Shown: positions 42,009 to 50,096 of the stretch, in pieces
Numbering within the stretch: position 1 is the first letter of the stretch
Layout: each line of letters opens with the position of its first letter
Assembly: GCA_934203205.1 (NCBI GenBank)
Contig: CAKPYV010000010.1
Span: 1-61,411 of the forward strand
DNA: 61,411 nt
Source of the DNA: an uncultured Anaerovibrio sp.
GTDB taxonomy: Bacteria; Bacillota; Negativicutes; Selenomonadales; Selenomonadaceae
Direction: 5' to 3'
Notes under the pieces: generated by a model
What the model was told of the DNA's origin: nothing
Databases searched by the model: none
What the model saw: only the letters and a program-made list of their open reading frames with translations
Program-made: the position numbers and the translations under genes

Positions 42009-43352
42009 ATGGCACGAGTATTATTTTCCCCTATAGGTGATACAGATCCTGTAAGATATTGTTATGATGGAGCTTGTCTGCACATAGTCAGGCATTATCA
42101 TCCAGATAAGGTTGTATTGTTTTTAACTAAGGCTATGAGTGAAAAGGAGAAGAATAGTCAGCGCTATTCCAAATCAATAAAACATGTAGCTCCTAACTGC
42201 CAGATAGATATAATCCATACAGATATTGAGGCTGCTCATCTTTATGATAGCTTTATAGATATATTGCCTGCCGAGGTTCACAAAATAAATACGGAAGAGA
42301 ATGAAGTTCTGCTGAATCTCAGCTCTGGTACTCCGCAGATCAAAACAGTAATGGCTATTTTGTCTGTAGAGAATGATCTAAAGGGGATACAGGTCATATC
42401 TCCGAATAAGGCTTCAAATAGTCAAACTCCACATATGGAGGATGAGGATGATATAGAGGCTGTGCTTCAGAATAACTTTGATGAATATCCTGATGCTGAA
42501 AACCGCTGTCAGGAGCCACCTTTGCAGACTATACGAGCCTTTGGCGAGAGACAAAGATTGTTGTCCCTAATTCATATGTATGAGTATGCAGGTGCATATT
42601 CCTTGATTAAGGGAAGCAGCCATATTTCTCAGGAAATTAAAAATATTGTGCATCATGCAGTGCTACGGCAAAAGATGTTGAAAAATGAGGCTAGAAAAAT
42701 TTTATCTGTTGTAGATGGAATGAAATTGTTTTCCAATGTATCTAGTATCAGGAATAAAGGTCAGCAGGAAAAGGTAGAAAACTTAATAGAGTATTTGTTG
42801 AATGTAATTATTACCCAGCGCAAGGGCTATATCGGAGAGTTATTGGTCAAGTGTAATAGCTATTTATGTGAATTATTGTTGTACCATATAAATAATAATA
42901 GCAAAGTAAAGCTTAATGAGTGTATGAGTGGCGAGAGATTGTCTGGACATAAGCTACAGAATATGTATCCTGAACTGCTGGAATATCTTGATAAAATCTT
43001 TTGTCCAGAGGGATTTCGGTCTGGTGCTCCCAATTTAGGTGTATTGTGTAATATATGCTACTATATTGATGAGAGGGCATTGGTGGTGAATCAAGATGGT
43101 CATGACAGTATGGTTGCTATACTTCACAAAATAGCAGATAATGATGGATTCCGCAAAATGCGTAATTCTGCTGCTCATAATATAGCAAATACCAATGAGG
43201 AACGCCTGGTGTCCATGTTGGGAATGCATTCTCAGGAGTTATTGCATTTGTTGGTAAAGCTGTCAGATTATATTCTGCCAGTTGATGTAAAAAAGGCCAG
43301 CAGCGTATATGATATACTTAATCAGGCAGTAGAGAAAAGAATCATGGTGTAA
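42009..43352 (+). CDS. csm6: CRISPR type III-A Csm6 ribonuclease
   Basis: CARF-HEPN ribonuclease activated by cyclic oligoadenylate made by Cas10; it degrades RNA non-specifically and can induce dormancy. Of 447 residues, the CARF domain begins VLFSPIGDTDPVRYCYDGA and contains LNLSSGTPQIKTVMAIL near residue 103. The C-terminal HEPN domain has the RNase motif R385-NSAA-H390. ATG 42009 is seven bases after GGAGTG. It lies outside the main csm operon, beyond the array and the cas1/cas2 relics, so it may have its own transcript. Confidence 0.92.
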   Translation: MARVLFSPIGDTDPVRYCYDGACLHIVRHYHPDKVVLFLTKAMSEKEKNSQRYSKSIKHVAPNCQIDIIHTDIEAAHLYDSFIDILPAEVHKINTEENEVLLNLSSGTPQIKTVMAILSVENDLKGIQVISPNKASNSQTPHMEDEDDIEAVLQNNFDEYPDAENRCQEPPLQTIRAFGERQRLLSLIHMYEYAGAYSLIKGSSHISQEIKNIVHHAVLRQKMLKNEARKILSVVDGMKLFSNVSSIRNKGQQEKVENLIEYLLNVIITQRKGYIGELLVKCNSYLCELLLYHINNNSKVKLNECMSGERLSGHKLQNMYPELLEYLDKIFCPEGFRSGAPNLGVLCNICYYIDERALVVNQDGHDSMVAILHKIADNDGFRKMRNSAAHNIANTNEERLVSMLGMHSQELLHLLVKLSDYILPVDVKKASSVYDILNQAVEKRIMV

Positions 43353-43384
43353 TGTCTAGTGCTATATCTAAAGGAGATGCTACT

Positions 43385-43519
43385 ATGGTGGATTGTCCTT
43401 ATGGCGGGACTTGCTCTGTTACCTGCGAATATTATTCCATCTACGGCTGTACGCGGAATGATACTCAGGGGGACTGGCAGGATATTAACTGGGTGGATAG
43501 CGATGATGATGAGGGGTAA
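43385..43519 (+). CDS. Cysteine-rich small protein, 44 aa
   Basis: ATG 43385 is eight bases after AAAGGAG, and 44 codons follow to TAA. The product starts MVDCPYGGTCSVTCEYYSIY and has cysteines at 4, 10, 14 and 22 (C-x5-C-x3-C-x7-C), enough for one metal or iron-sulfur site. It has three Asp/Trp-rich segments and ends in DSDDDEG. No hydrophobic segment. It lies 32 bases after csm6 and may be co-transcribed with it. I do not recognise the family; a metal-binding regulator, a toxin-type peptide or a Csm6-associated accessory are all possible. Confidence 0.6.
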   Translation: MVDCPYGGTCSVTCEYYSIYGCTRNDTQGDWQDINWVDSDDDEG

Positions 43520-43546
43520 ATTTTGTTCATTGGTAAAGATTTTCTC

Positions 43547-43576
43547 TTGACGGCATATTGGATTATATGGTATTAT
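43547..43576 (+). promoter_or_regulatory. Promoter of rplS
   Basis: TTGACG (43547-43552), 18-base spacer, TATTAT (43571-43576), about 85 bases before rplS. Confidence 0.6.
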
Positions 43577-43579
43577 ATT

Positions 43580-43640
43580 CAGGTATGTGGGCGGTCCTCT
43601 GATCAAGGCTATATTAGAATCCAACACTTGACACGAACGT
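43580..43640 (+). promoter_or_regulatory. Ribosomal protein L19 leader
   Basis: The rplS leader contains GTATGTGGGCGGTC...CTGATCAAGG, similar to the GUGGGAGGU...CUGAUC core of the L19 leader described in Firmicutes. It should let L19 or its complex control translation. The match was made by eye from memory of the motif. Confidence 0.45.
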
Positions 43641-43661
43641 CTGTAAAGAGGAGGAAATAAA

Positions 43662-44003
43662 ATGAACATTATTCAGGAATTAGAGAAAGAACAGCTCAGA
43701 AACGATATCCCAGCTTTCCAGCAGGGTGATACTGTAAACTGCCTGGTAAAGGTAGTGGAGGGTAGCCGTGAGCGTATCCAGGCTTTCGAGGGTGTTGTAA
43801 TTGCACGCTCCGGTTCTGGCGTTCGTGAGACTTTCACCGTTCGCAAGATTTCTTGCGGTATTGGTGTGGAGCGTACTTTCCCAGTACATTCCCCACGTCT
43901 GGAGAAGATTGAGGTTAAGCGTCGTGGTGTAGTTCGTCGCGCTAAGCTGTACTATCTCCGTAACCTCACTGGTAAGGCTGCTCGTATCCGCGAGAAGCGC
44001 TAA
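43662..44003 (+). CDS. rplS: 50S ribosomal protein L19
   Basis: 113-residue L19 located at the 30S-50S interface. The N-terminus MNIIQELEKEQLRNDIPAFQ and the C-terminal SPRLEKIEVKRRGVVRRAKL with YYLRNLTGKAARI are the family signatures. AGGAGG is present upstream. Usually it follows trmD directly; here it is preceded by the CRISPR locus and has its own promoter and leader. Confidence 0.98.
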   Translation: MNIIQELEKEQLRNDIPAFQQGDTVNCLVKVVEGSRERIQAFEGVVIARSGSGVRETFTVRKISCGIGVERTFPVHSPRLEKIEVKRRGVVRRAKLYYLRNLTGKAARIREKR

Positions 44004-44015
44004 TTCTGGTAATTG

Positions 44016-44047
44016 TAGAGGCTGCCTTCAGTGCAGCCTCTATTTTT
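44016..44047 (+). terminator. Terminator after rplS
   Basis: TAGAGGCTGC and GCAGCCTCTA pair perfectly around a seven-base loop, followed by five T residues. It lies immediately before lepB, so lepB may depend on read-through. Confidence 0.85.
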
Positions 44048-44066
44048 CGTTAAGAGAGGTGCTTTT

Positions 44067-44588
44067 GTGAACAACTTAGGTGAAGAAATCAAGGATTGGA
44101 TTGTATCCATTGTCATAGCCGTTGTTTTGGCCATGATTATTCGTAATTTTTTGGTAGAGCCGTATTTGGTGGATGGTCCATCCATGATGCCTACTTTGCA
44201 GAATCAGCAGAGATTGGTGGTCAATAGATTGATTTATCGTCTGCGGGAGCCGGAAAAGGGCGAGATTTTGATTTTCCAGTATCCCAAGGATCCTAGCAGG
44301 GACTTTATCAAGCGGGTTATTGCTGTGCCTGGTGATACTATCGAAATCAAGGACGGCAATGTATTTGTCAATGACGAGCTGCAGACTGAGGATTATATCC
44401 TGAGCAAATGCCGGGGAGATTATCCAAGGGTAAAGATTCCAGAGGGACATATCTTTGTTATGGGAGATAACCGTAACAATTCCGAGGACAGCCGCTTCCC
44501 AGATGTAGGATTTGTGCCTTTTGAGCTTATCAAGGGCAAGGCTATGGTGGTTTTCTGGCCTTTAGCTGATATGAAGGCATTGCCATAA
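44067..44588 (+). CDS. lepB: Signal peptidase I
   Basis: Removes signal peptides from exported proteins on the outer face of the membrane. One membrane segment lies at residues 11-28 (WIVSIVIAVVLAMIIRNF). The catalytic serine is Ser39 (GPSMMPTL), the lysine is Lys82 (FIKRVIAVPGD), and GHIFVMGDNRNNSEDSR is box E. Of the possible starts, GTG 44067 has AGAGAGGTG seven bases upstream; an earlier frame overlaps the terminator. The length of 173 residues is typical of Gram-positive-type enzymes. Confidence 0.96.
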   Translation: MNNLGEEIKDWIVSIVIAVVLAMIIRNFLVEPYLVDGPSMMPTLQNQQRLVVNRLIYRLREPEKGEILIFQYPKDPSRDFIKRVIAVPGDTIEIKDGNVFVNDELQTEDYILSKCRGDYPRVKIPEGHIFVMGDNRNNSEDSRFPDVGFVPFELIKGKAMVVFWPLADMKALP

Positions 44589-44610
44589 GATTGACTTAGA
44601 GCAAAAAAAT

Positions 44611-44656
44611 CAGGAGTGTATTTATCTCATGTAGAGATGGATACACTCCTGTTTTT
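44611..44656. terminator. Bidirectional terminator between lepB and the aminotransferase gene
   Basis: CAGGAGTGTAT (44611-44621) pairs with ATACACTCCTG (44641-44651), with an inner ATCTC/GAGAT pairing. TTTTT follows on the plus strand and ATTTTTTTGC on the minus strand, so it serves both convergent genes. Confidence 0.9.
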
Positions 44657-44666
44657 GTGTCTGAAA

Positions 44667-45836
44667 TTAAATATCCTTAAAGGCTGCGGCCAGGGACTGG
44701 AGGCCTTTTTCCAGTACAGCCCAAGGCTCTGCAATATTGATGCGCTGGAAGCCACTGCCGTCTGGCCCGAAGATATGACCGCTGTCCAGCCAGAGGTTGG
44801 CCTTGTGGATAATGATATCATCCAGCTCTTTGTCGCTAAGGCCATAGGCTCTGAAATCCAGCCAGATAAGATAGGTGCCCTGTGGCTCTACCAGATGTAC
44901 CTTGGGGAGATTGGTCTGGATAAATTCTTTGGTCTTTTGGAAATTGCTTTCCAGATAGGCTCTCAGATCATTGAGCCAAGTTTCTCCTTTTTCGTAGGCA
45001 GCCTGGCAGGCAAATAGCCCCAAGCAGTTTGGCTGGCTATAGCCTATGGCAAATACCTGCTGACGGAATTTGCGGCGGAGGGTTTCGTTCTTGATAAAGA
45101 TATTGGACACCTGCAGTCCTGCCAGATTAAAGGTTTTGCTAGGGGCGGTGCAGGTAATGGTGTTCTGGGCGATTTCCTCAGAGAGGGAGGCTAGAACGGT
45201 ATGCTTGATGCCGGGGCGGGTAAATTCATGATGAATTTCATCAGCCACAATTACTACCTTGTGCTTTAGGCAAATATCAGCTAGCTTTTGCAGTTCTGCA
45301 CGGCTCCATACTCTGCCTACAGGGTTATGAGGGGAGCAGAGGATAAAGAGCTTCACATTGTGAGCCTGAATCTTGGCTTCGAAATCCTCAAAGTCTATAT
45401 GGTAGGCACCATTTTCATATATTAGAGGACTGTTTACCAACCGGCGGTTGTTCTGACGGATAACCTGGCTAAAAGGATAATATACCGGCTGCTGGATAAT
45501 AACGGCCTCCTCTGGCTCTGTAAAGGCTCTAACTGCGGCAGCCAAGGCAAATACCACCCCTGGGGTAATGGTTAGCTCATTGCCCTCCACATCCCAATTG
45601 TGATGGATTTTGAACCATTTTTTCAGGGTGTCTGTGTAGCGCTGGTTTGGATCTGTGTAGCCAAAGATGCCATGACCACTGCGGGAGATTAGCTCCTGAA
45701 TAACTCCCTCTGGAGCCTGAAAATCCATATCTGCCACCCAGAAGGGCTGGATGCCTTGGGGATAGCCTCGTTCTACGGCAAAATCATATTTCAGGCAATT
45801 GGTGTTGGTACGGTCAATAATCTTGTCAAAATTCAT
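44667..45836 (-). CDS. PatB/MalY-type C-S lyase aminotransferase
   Basis: PLP fold-type I enzyme of the MalY/PatB cystathionine beta-lyase group, which release thiol, pyruvate and ammonia from cysteine S-conjugates or cystathionine. 389 residues. IQPFWVADMDFQAPEGV is near residue 29, SPHNPVGRVWSRAEL near 172, VVADEIHHEF near 200 and the PLP-lysine motif APSKTFNLAGLQVSN near 235. No clear ribosome site precedes the ATG. It lies 122 bases downstream of the transsulfuration gene on the same strand and opposite an ABC importer, in a sulfur-compound context. Confidence 0.9.
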   Translation of the reverse strand: MNFDKIIDRTNTNCLKYDFAVERGYPQGIQPFWVADMDFQAPEGVIQELISRSGHGIFGYTDPNQRYTDTLKKWFKIHHNWDVEGNELTITPGVVFALAAAVRAFTEPEEAVIIQQPVYYPFSQVIRQNNRRLVNSPLIYENGAYHIDFEDFEAKIQAHNVKLFILCSPHNPVGRVWSRAELQKLADICLKHKVVIVADEIHHEFTRPGIKHTVLASLSEEIAQNTITCTAPSKTFNLAGLQVSNIFIKNETLRRKFRQQVFAIGYSQPNCLGLFACQAAYEKGETWLNDLRAYLESNFQKTKEFIQTNLPKVHLVEPQGTYLIWLDFRAYGLSDKELDDIIIHKANLWLDSGHIFGPDGSGFQRINIAEPWAVLEKGLQSLAAAFKDI

Positions 45837-45958
45837 ACTTGGCGCAGAGAATGCCTGCTGGCATATAAACTGCTTCGCTCCCTTCCGTGATAAATTCCTA
45901 CTGGCGGTAGGTTGTTTCTCGTAAATAGCTTCTTACTTTTATTTTATCTGTTATTGGA

Positions 45959-47113
45959 TTAACTGTCGATAGAATTTTTGGCTGCCTGAAAGGCTTGGCC
46001 TAAATCTTCCAGCAAATCCTCTATATCCTCAATGCCTACAGACAATCTAAGGAGGTGCTCATCCAGTCCAGTGCGCTCCAGCAGATATTTTGGCATAGCC
46101 TCGTGGGTTTGGTACAGAGGATAGGTAATCAGGGACTCAACGCCTCCCAGGCTTTCTGCAAAGGAAATTACCTTTACCTGAGCCAGAATAGTTTTGGCCA
46201 TTTCTGGCTGGGCTACCTTGAAGGATATCATGGCACCGCTGCCGGTGGACTGCTGGCGGTTCAGTTCATAGCCGGGGTGGTCAGGCAGCCCCACATAGTA
46301 TACATGGGTAACAATATCCTGCTGGCAGAGCCACTGGGCAATGCGCTGGGCGTTTTCCTGCTGGCGCTCCATGCGGATGCCTAGAGTTTTAAGACTGCGC
46401 AGCATGAGCCAGGCATCCTGAGCAGAGAGATTGGCGCCTGTAGATTTGACATATAGCTCAATATCTGCAATCAGCTGTGGATCATCCTTGACGGTCAGGA
46501 AGCCTGCCAGAATGTCGTTGTGGCCGCAAAGGTATTTGGTACCGCTGTGTACCACAATATCTGCGCCTAGAGTTAATGGCTTCTGAAAGTGGGGAGACAG
46601 GAAGGTGTTGTCCACAATCAGGAGAGCGTTATGGCCGTGGGCTATCTGGGCGATGGCGGCAATATTGCTTACCAGCATCATAGGGTTGGAGGGAGTCTCC
46701 ACAAAGATAGCTCTGGTATTAGGCCGCAGGGAGTTCTGTACCAGCTCCAAATCGGTGGTATCAATATATTCAAACTCTATATTGTATTTGGCAAAGAGCT
46801 GGCCCAGCCGCAGGGTGCCTCCATAGAGATCTTCTGTAAGTAGAATGTGGTCCCCAGGGTTGAAAAGCTGAAAGACAGCGTTAATGGCGGACATACCACA
46901 GGAAAGGGCCCAGGTCCTCTTTCCCTGCTCCAGTTGGCTGATGGTTTCCTCCAGATTGTCTCTGGTAGGGTTGCCGCAGCGGCTGTAATCATAGCCGGTG
47001 CTTTGCTTGAAGCCGGGATGGCGAAAGGTGGCGGACATATAGATAGGCTGGGTAATGGAGCCAGTATAATCTGAAGGCCTACAGCCGTGAACCTCTATAG
47101 TATAATCTTTCAT
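45959..47113 (-). CDS. Transsulfuration enzyme, cystathionine gamma-synthase/lyase family
   Basis: PLP Cys/Met-metabolism enzyme of 384 residues. YDYSRCGNPTRDNLEETI is near residue 42, GDHILLTEDLYGGTLR near 84, ETPSNPMMLVSNI near 135 and the PLP lysine in VVHSGTKYLCGHND near 185. C-terminal AESLGGVESLITYPLYQTH is typical of the group. Synthase, gamma-lyase and beta-lyase cannot be told apart from motifs alone. ATG 47113 follows AGGAGG; the longer upstream frame is not credible. A consensus promoter lies about 70 bases upstream. Confidence 0.92.
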   Translation of the reverse strand: MKDYTIEVHGCRPSDYTGSITQPIYMSATFRHPGFKQSTGYDYSRCGNPTRDNLEETISQLEQGKRTWALSCGMSAINAVFQLFNPGDHILLTEDLYGGTLRLGQLFAKYNIEFEYIDTTDLELVQNSLRPNTRAIFVETPSNPMMLVSNIAAIAQIAHGHNALLIVDNTFLSPHFQKPLTLGADIVVHSGTKYLCGHNDILAGFLTVKDDPQLIADIELYVKSTGANLSAQDAWLMLRSLKTLGIRMERQQENAQRIAQWLCQQDIVTHVYYVGLPDHPGYELNRQQSTGSGAMISFKVAQPEMAKTILAQVKVISFAESLGGVESLITYPLYQTHEAMPKYLLERTGLDEHLLRLSVGIEDIEDLLEDLGQAFQAAKNSIDS

Positions 47114-47182
47114 TGGACATTCCTCCTGATGGTTTTGTAGAAAACAATAATAACATATAAAACATATTTTGTTTGTATGCTT

Positions 47183-47211
47183 ATTATAAAGTAGGGGAAA
47201 ACATATGTCAA
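47183..47211 (-). promoter_or_regulatory. Promoter of the transsulfuration gene
   Basis: On the minus strand TTGACA (47211-47206), 17-base spacer, TATAAT (47188-47183): exact consensus. Confidence 0.85.
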
Positions 47212-47255
47212 TGGTATGGGGAGAGAAAAAAACAGAGAAAATATATAAAAATAAC

Positions 47256-47283
47256 TTGACATATCTGATAAGTATGTTATTAT
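47256..47283 (+). promoter_or_regulatory. Promoter of the methyltransferase/ABC importer operon
   Basis: TTGACA (47256-47261), 16-base spacer, TATTAT (47278-47283). The segment ACATATCTGATAAGTATGT over the spacer is an imperfect palindrome and could bind a regulator. The two divergent promoters are 45 bases apart, so shared control is plausible. Confidence 0.7.
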
Positions 47284-47337
47284 ATAACCATGTTGAGAAT
47301 ACATACATCACAGATATGAATAATGGAGGTACAAGCT

Positions 47338-48354
47338 ATGAGCAAGATTTTAGATAGAAAACAGTTGGTATTGGATGCAATGGATAACAAGGCTGTAGAG
47401 AGGGTGCCAGCAGGATTCTGGTTCCACTTCCTAGCTGATGAGATACACTCCAATGCTTTTGAACAGCCAGAGCTGACAGAGCAGGTACTGGCTGGAGAGA
47501 TTAAGTATATTGAGGAAAGCCAGCCTGATTTTGTCAAGATTATGACTGATGGCTTCTTCCCTTATACCAGCGAAAGCTTTTTGGCCGCCAAGACCAGTGA
47601 GGATTTGAAGCATCTTCAGCCACTGCCAAAGGATGATAAGTGGTTTACCTATCAGGTAGCTTATGCTAAGAAGCTGACTGATAAATATGGAGATAAGATT
47701 GCTACTTTCTACAATCTATTCTGCCCTGGTACCATTATCAAATTCATGCAGCCAAATCTGGAGGATGGGGAGCCTTATCTAGCTAATTTGGTACGACAGG
47801 ATAAGGAAGCTGTGAAGGCGGCCTTTGATGTTATCAGCGATGATTTGGTGGAGCTGGCTCGTCGGGTGATTACGGAAGCTCATGTAACCGGCGTATATTT
47901 CAGCTTGCAGAATCTGCTGGGAGAGGGCATTACCAGAGAAATCTACGATGAGGTTTTTGCTCCAGGGGAGAAAAAGATTTTGGCAGCTGCCAACAGTGTC
48001 AGCGATTACAATATTCTTCATATCTGCGGTTATGCTGGTCATAGAAATGATTTGTCCTGGTATGAGGATTATGAGGTTAAGACCATTAACTGGGCTGCTG
48101 TAGTTGAGGATGTGGAGCTGGAGGATGGCAAAAAACTCTTTGGCGGCCGTGCTGTTCTGGGTGGCTTTGGCAATAGCACTGAGGATGTGCTTTACAAGGG
48201 CACCAAGGAAGAAATCAAGGCAGAAACCAAGCGGCTTTTGGACAAGGCTGGCACCACCGGCGTGATTTTGGGGGCTGACTGCACTGTACCAAGAGATACC
48301 CCTCGTGAGCATTTCCAGTGGGTGCGGGAGGCCTTGGAAGAATACAAGGCATAA
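47338..48354 (+). CDS. MtaA/uroporphyrinogen decarboxylase-family methyltransferase homologue
   Basis: 338-residue TIM-barrel protein of the UroD/MtaA/CmuA superfamily. True uroporphyrinogen decarboxylases lack zinc, but MtaA-type thiol methyltransferases bind it through H-x-C and a distant cysteine. Here His228-x-Cys230 (ILHICGYAGH) and Cys315 (GADCTVP) are present at the same spacing as in MtaA. The start RKQLVLDAMDNKAVERVPAGFW is typical of the group. GGAGG lies eight bases before ATG 47338. Position in front of an amino-acid importer and opposite C-S lyases suggests methyl transfer to or from a thiol or methylthio compound. The substrate is inferred, not shown. Confidence 0.85.
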   Translation: MSKILDRKQLVLDAMDNKAVERVPAGFWFHFLADEIHSNAFEQPELTEQVLAGEIKYIEESQPDFVKIMTDGFFPYTSESFLAAKTSEDLKHLQPLPKDDKWFTYQVAYAKKLTDKYGDKIATFYNLFCPGTIIKFMQPNLEDGEPYLANLVRQDKEAVKAAFDVISDDLVELARRVITEAHVTGVYFSLQNLLGEGITREIYDEVFAPGEKKILAAANSVSDYNILHICGYAGHRNDLSWYEDYEVKTINWAAVVEDVELEDGKKLFGGRAVLGGFGNSTEDVLYKGTKEEIKAETKRLLDKAGTTGVILGADCTVPRDTPREHFQWVREALEEYKA

Positions 48355-48428
48355 TAAAGGCCAAGGCTCAGGCTGTGGATAAAGCTGGGCAGGCAAAGCG
48401 ATAACGGCAAATGAATGGAGGATTCCTT

Positions 48429-49289
48429 ATGAATATCAAGAAAATCGGCAAGCTTTTGGTAACAGGTATTTTGGCAGGAGCACTGGCAGTAACTGCTGGC
48501 TGCGGCAGCAAGGACAAATCGGCTAATCAGGCTGGTGATGGTGGCAAAAAGGTTATAACCGTTGCCCACACCAACTATTATGTGCCTTATGATTTTGTTA
48601 ATGAAAAGGGCGAGTCTGATGGCTTTGAGGTGGCTGTAATGAAGGAAGTGGCCAAGAAACTGCCTCAGTATGATTTCAAATTTGTGCCTACCTCTGATGA
48701 TGATTTGCTGATTGGTGTTGAATCTGGCAAATATACTGTAGGCACCAAGGGTATCTGGATTACAGAGCCTCGGAAGAAAAAGTATATTTTCCCGAAGAAC
48801 AATATTGGTGCCAGTGTGATTGGCCTGATTGTCCGCAAGGAGAATACGGATAAGATTAAGGATTTGGCTTCCTTTGCTGATTTCAGTGGCAAGCTGGTAC
48901 CAATTGCTTCTCAGGATGCCCGTTACAGCGTAATTGATAATTTTAACAAGGAAAATCCTGACCATCAGATTAAGCTGGTGCCTTCTGAGGCTTTCCAGGT
49001 GGCAGATGCCTATAGCTGGGTGCTGGAGGGACGCTATGATGCCTATCTGGAGGTGGAACTGAGCTACAAGAACAATATCCAGAAGGAGGATGCTCCTTAT
49101 CACAAGTTCAATGATCAGCTGACCTATATCCGCTACAAGGGTATTCCTACTTATCCTATTATTAACAAGAATGAGCAGCAGTTTGCGGATGATTATGACA
49201 AGGCTATTGAGGAGCTGCGTCAGGAGGGTAAGATTGCAGAGCTGGAGCAGCAGTACTTTGGTGAGAGCCTGTCTGATTATCTGAAATAA
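48429..49289 (+). CDS. Amino-acid ABC transporter substrate-binding lipoprotein
   Basis: Family-3 extracellular solute-binding protein, 286 residues. Signal peptide with a basic start (NIKKIGKLLVTG) and lipobox LAVTAGC, so Cys near residue 25 is lipidated. The binding domain begins ITVAHTNYYVPYDFVNEKGES and has the family-3 motif GFEVAVMKEVAKKL. Ligand-binding residues differ from classical cystine or glutamine proteins, so the ligand cannot be named. ATG 48429 follows GGAGG. Confidence 0.93.
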   Translation: MNIKKIGKLLVTGILAGALAVTAGCGSKDKSANQAGDGGKKVITVAHTNYYVPYDFVNEKGESDGFEVAVMKEVAKKLPQYDFKFVPTSDDDLLIGVESGKYTVGTKGIWITEPRKKKYIFPKNNIGASVIGLIVRKENTDKIKDLASFADFSGKLVPIASQDARYSVIDNFNKENPDHQIKLVPSEAFQVADAYSWVLEGRYDAYLEVELSYKNNIQKEDAPYHKFNDQLTYIRYKGIPTYPIINKNEQQFADDYDKAIEELRQEGKIAELEQQYFGESLSDYLK

Positions 49290-49325
49290 GGACAGGCTGT
49301 GAAGATATGAAGGGAGACGGACTAT

Positions 49326-50096
49326 ATGGATACAAGAGCATTTGATGCGGGCGTGGTACTTAGCGCCTTGCCACAGCTATTGGAGTTTTTGGATATAACC
49401 CTGCTGGTAGGTATTAGCTCCATTGTGCTGGGCAGTCTGCTGGGAGGAGCCTTGGCCTGGGCCAAGCTAAGCCAACATAAAATATTGAACTATCTGGCTC
49501 AGCTGTATATCTATATTATGCGCTGCACACCATCCATTGTAATGCTGTTCATTGTATTCTATGGTCTGCCTGCCTTGGTGGAGGCGGTTTTTGAGGAAAA
49601 TATCCATGATATGGATAGAGCGGTCTTTGCCATTATTGCCTTTACCTTGCTCTTTAGTGCCTATGTATCGGAAATTTTTCGGGCTGCCTACAAGGCTGTG
49701 CCTCAGGGACAGTATGAAGCGGCTATATCCATTGGTATTTCTCCCTGGGGTGCCTTCTGGCATATTATGCTGCCTCAGACAGCGGTACTGGCTTTGCCAA
49801 ACTTTGGCAATTCCGTTATCAACCTGCTGAAGGAGGGGGCTTTGGCCTATACCATTGGTTTGATTGATATGATTGGCAAGGGTAATCTGATTATTGCTCA
49901 GAACTTTGGCGCTTATGGCATTGAAATTTATTTGGCCTGCATGATTGTTTACTGGCTTATGTCCATAGGAATTGAAAAGGCCTTTGGCTTGCTGGAGCAG
50001 AGGTTGGATAAGGGACAACTGTTTTCCAGCAAAGCAGGCAAAAAGCAAGCAGTGTTTATTTTGAAGGAGGGTGAAGCAAGTGGAGCTGGACTTTGA
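49326..50096 (+). CDS. Polar amino-acid ABC transporter permease
   Basis: HisM/GlnP-type permease, 256 residues, with five membrane segments. The cytoplasmic EAA loop is visible as QYEAAISIGISPWGAFWHIMLPQ near residue 128, and the N-terminal YIYIMRCTPSIVMLFIVFYG is typical. The C-terminus is longer and more basic than usual. It overlaps the second permease gene by 17 bases. Confidence 0.95.
   Translation: MDTRAFDAGVVLSALPQLLEFLDITLLVGISSIVLGSLLGGALAWAKLSQHKILNYLAQLYIYIMRCTPSIVMLFIVFYGLPALVEAVFEENIHDMDRAVFAIIAFTLLFSAYVSEIFRAAYKAVPQGQYEAAISIGISPWGAFWHIMLPQTAVLALPNFGNSVINLLKEGALAYTIGLIDMIGKGNLIIAQNFGAYGIEIYLACMIVYWLMSIGIEKAFGLLEQRLDKGQLFSSKAGKKQAVFILKEGEASGAGL

Noticed and set aside
43359..43550. 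A 63-codon hydrophobic frame overlapping the small cysteine-rich gene
   Set aside because: It starts at ATG/TTG without spacing to a ribosome site, while the AAAGGAG is ideally placed for the ATG at 43385 in another frame.
47113..47311. Longer start for the transsulfuration gene giving 450 residues
   Set aside because: The added 66 residues are hydrophobic and low-complexity, would include the gene's own promoter, and the AGGAGG site fits ATG 47113.
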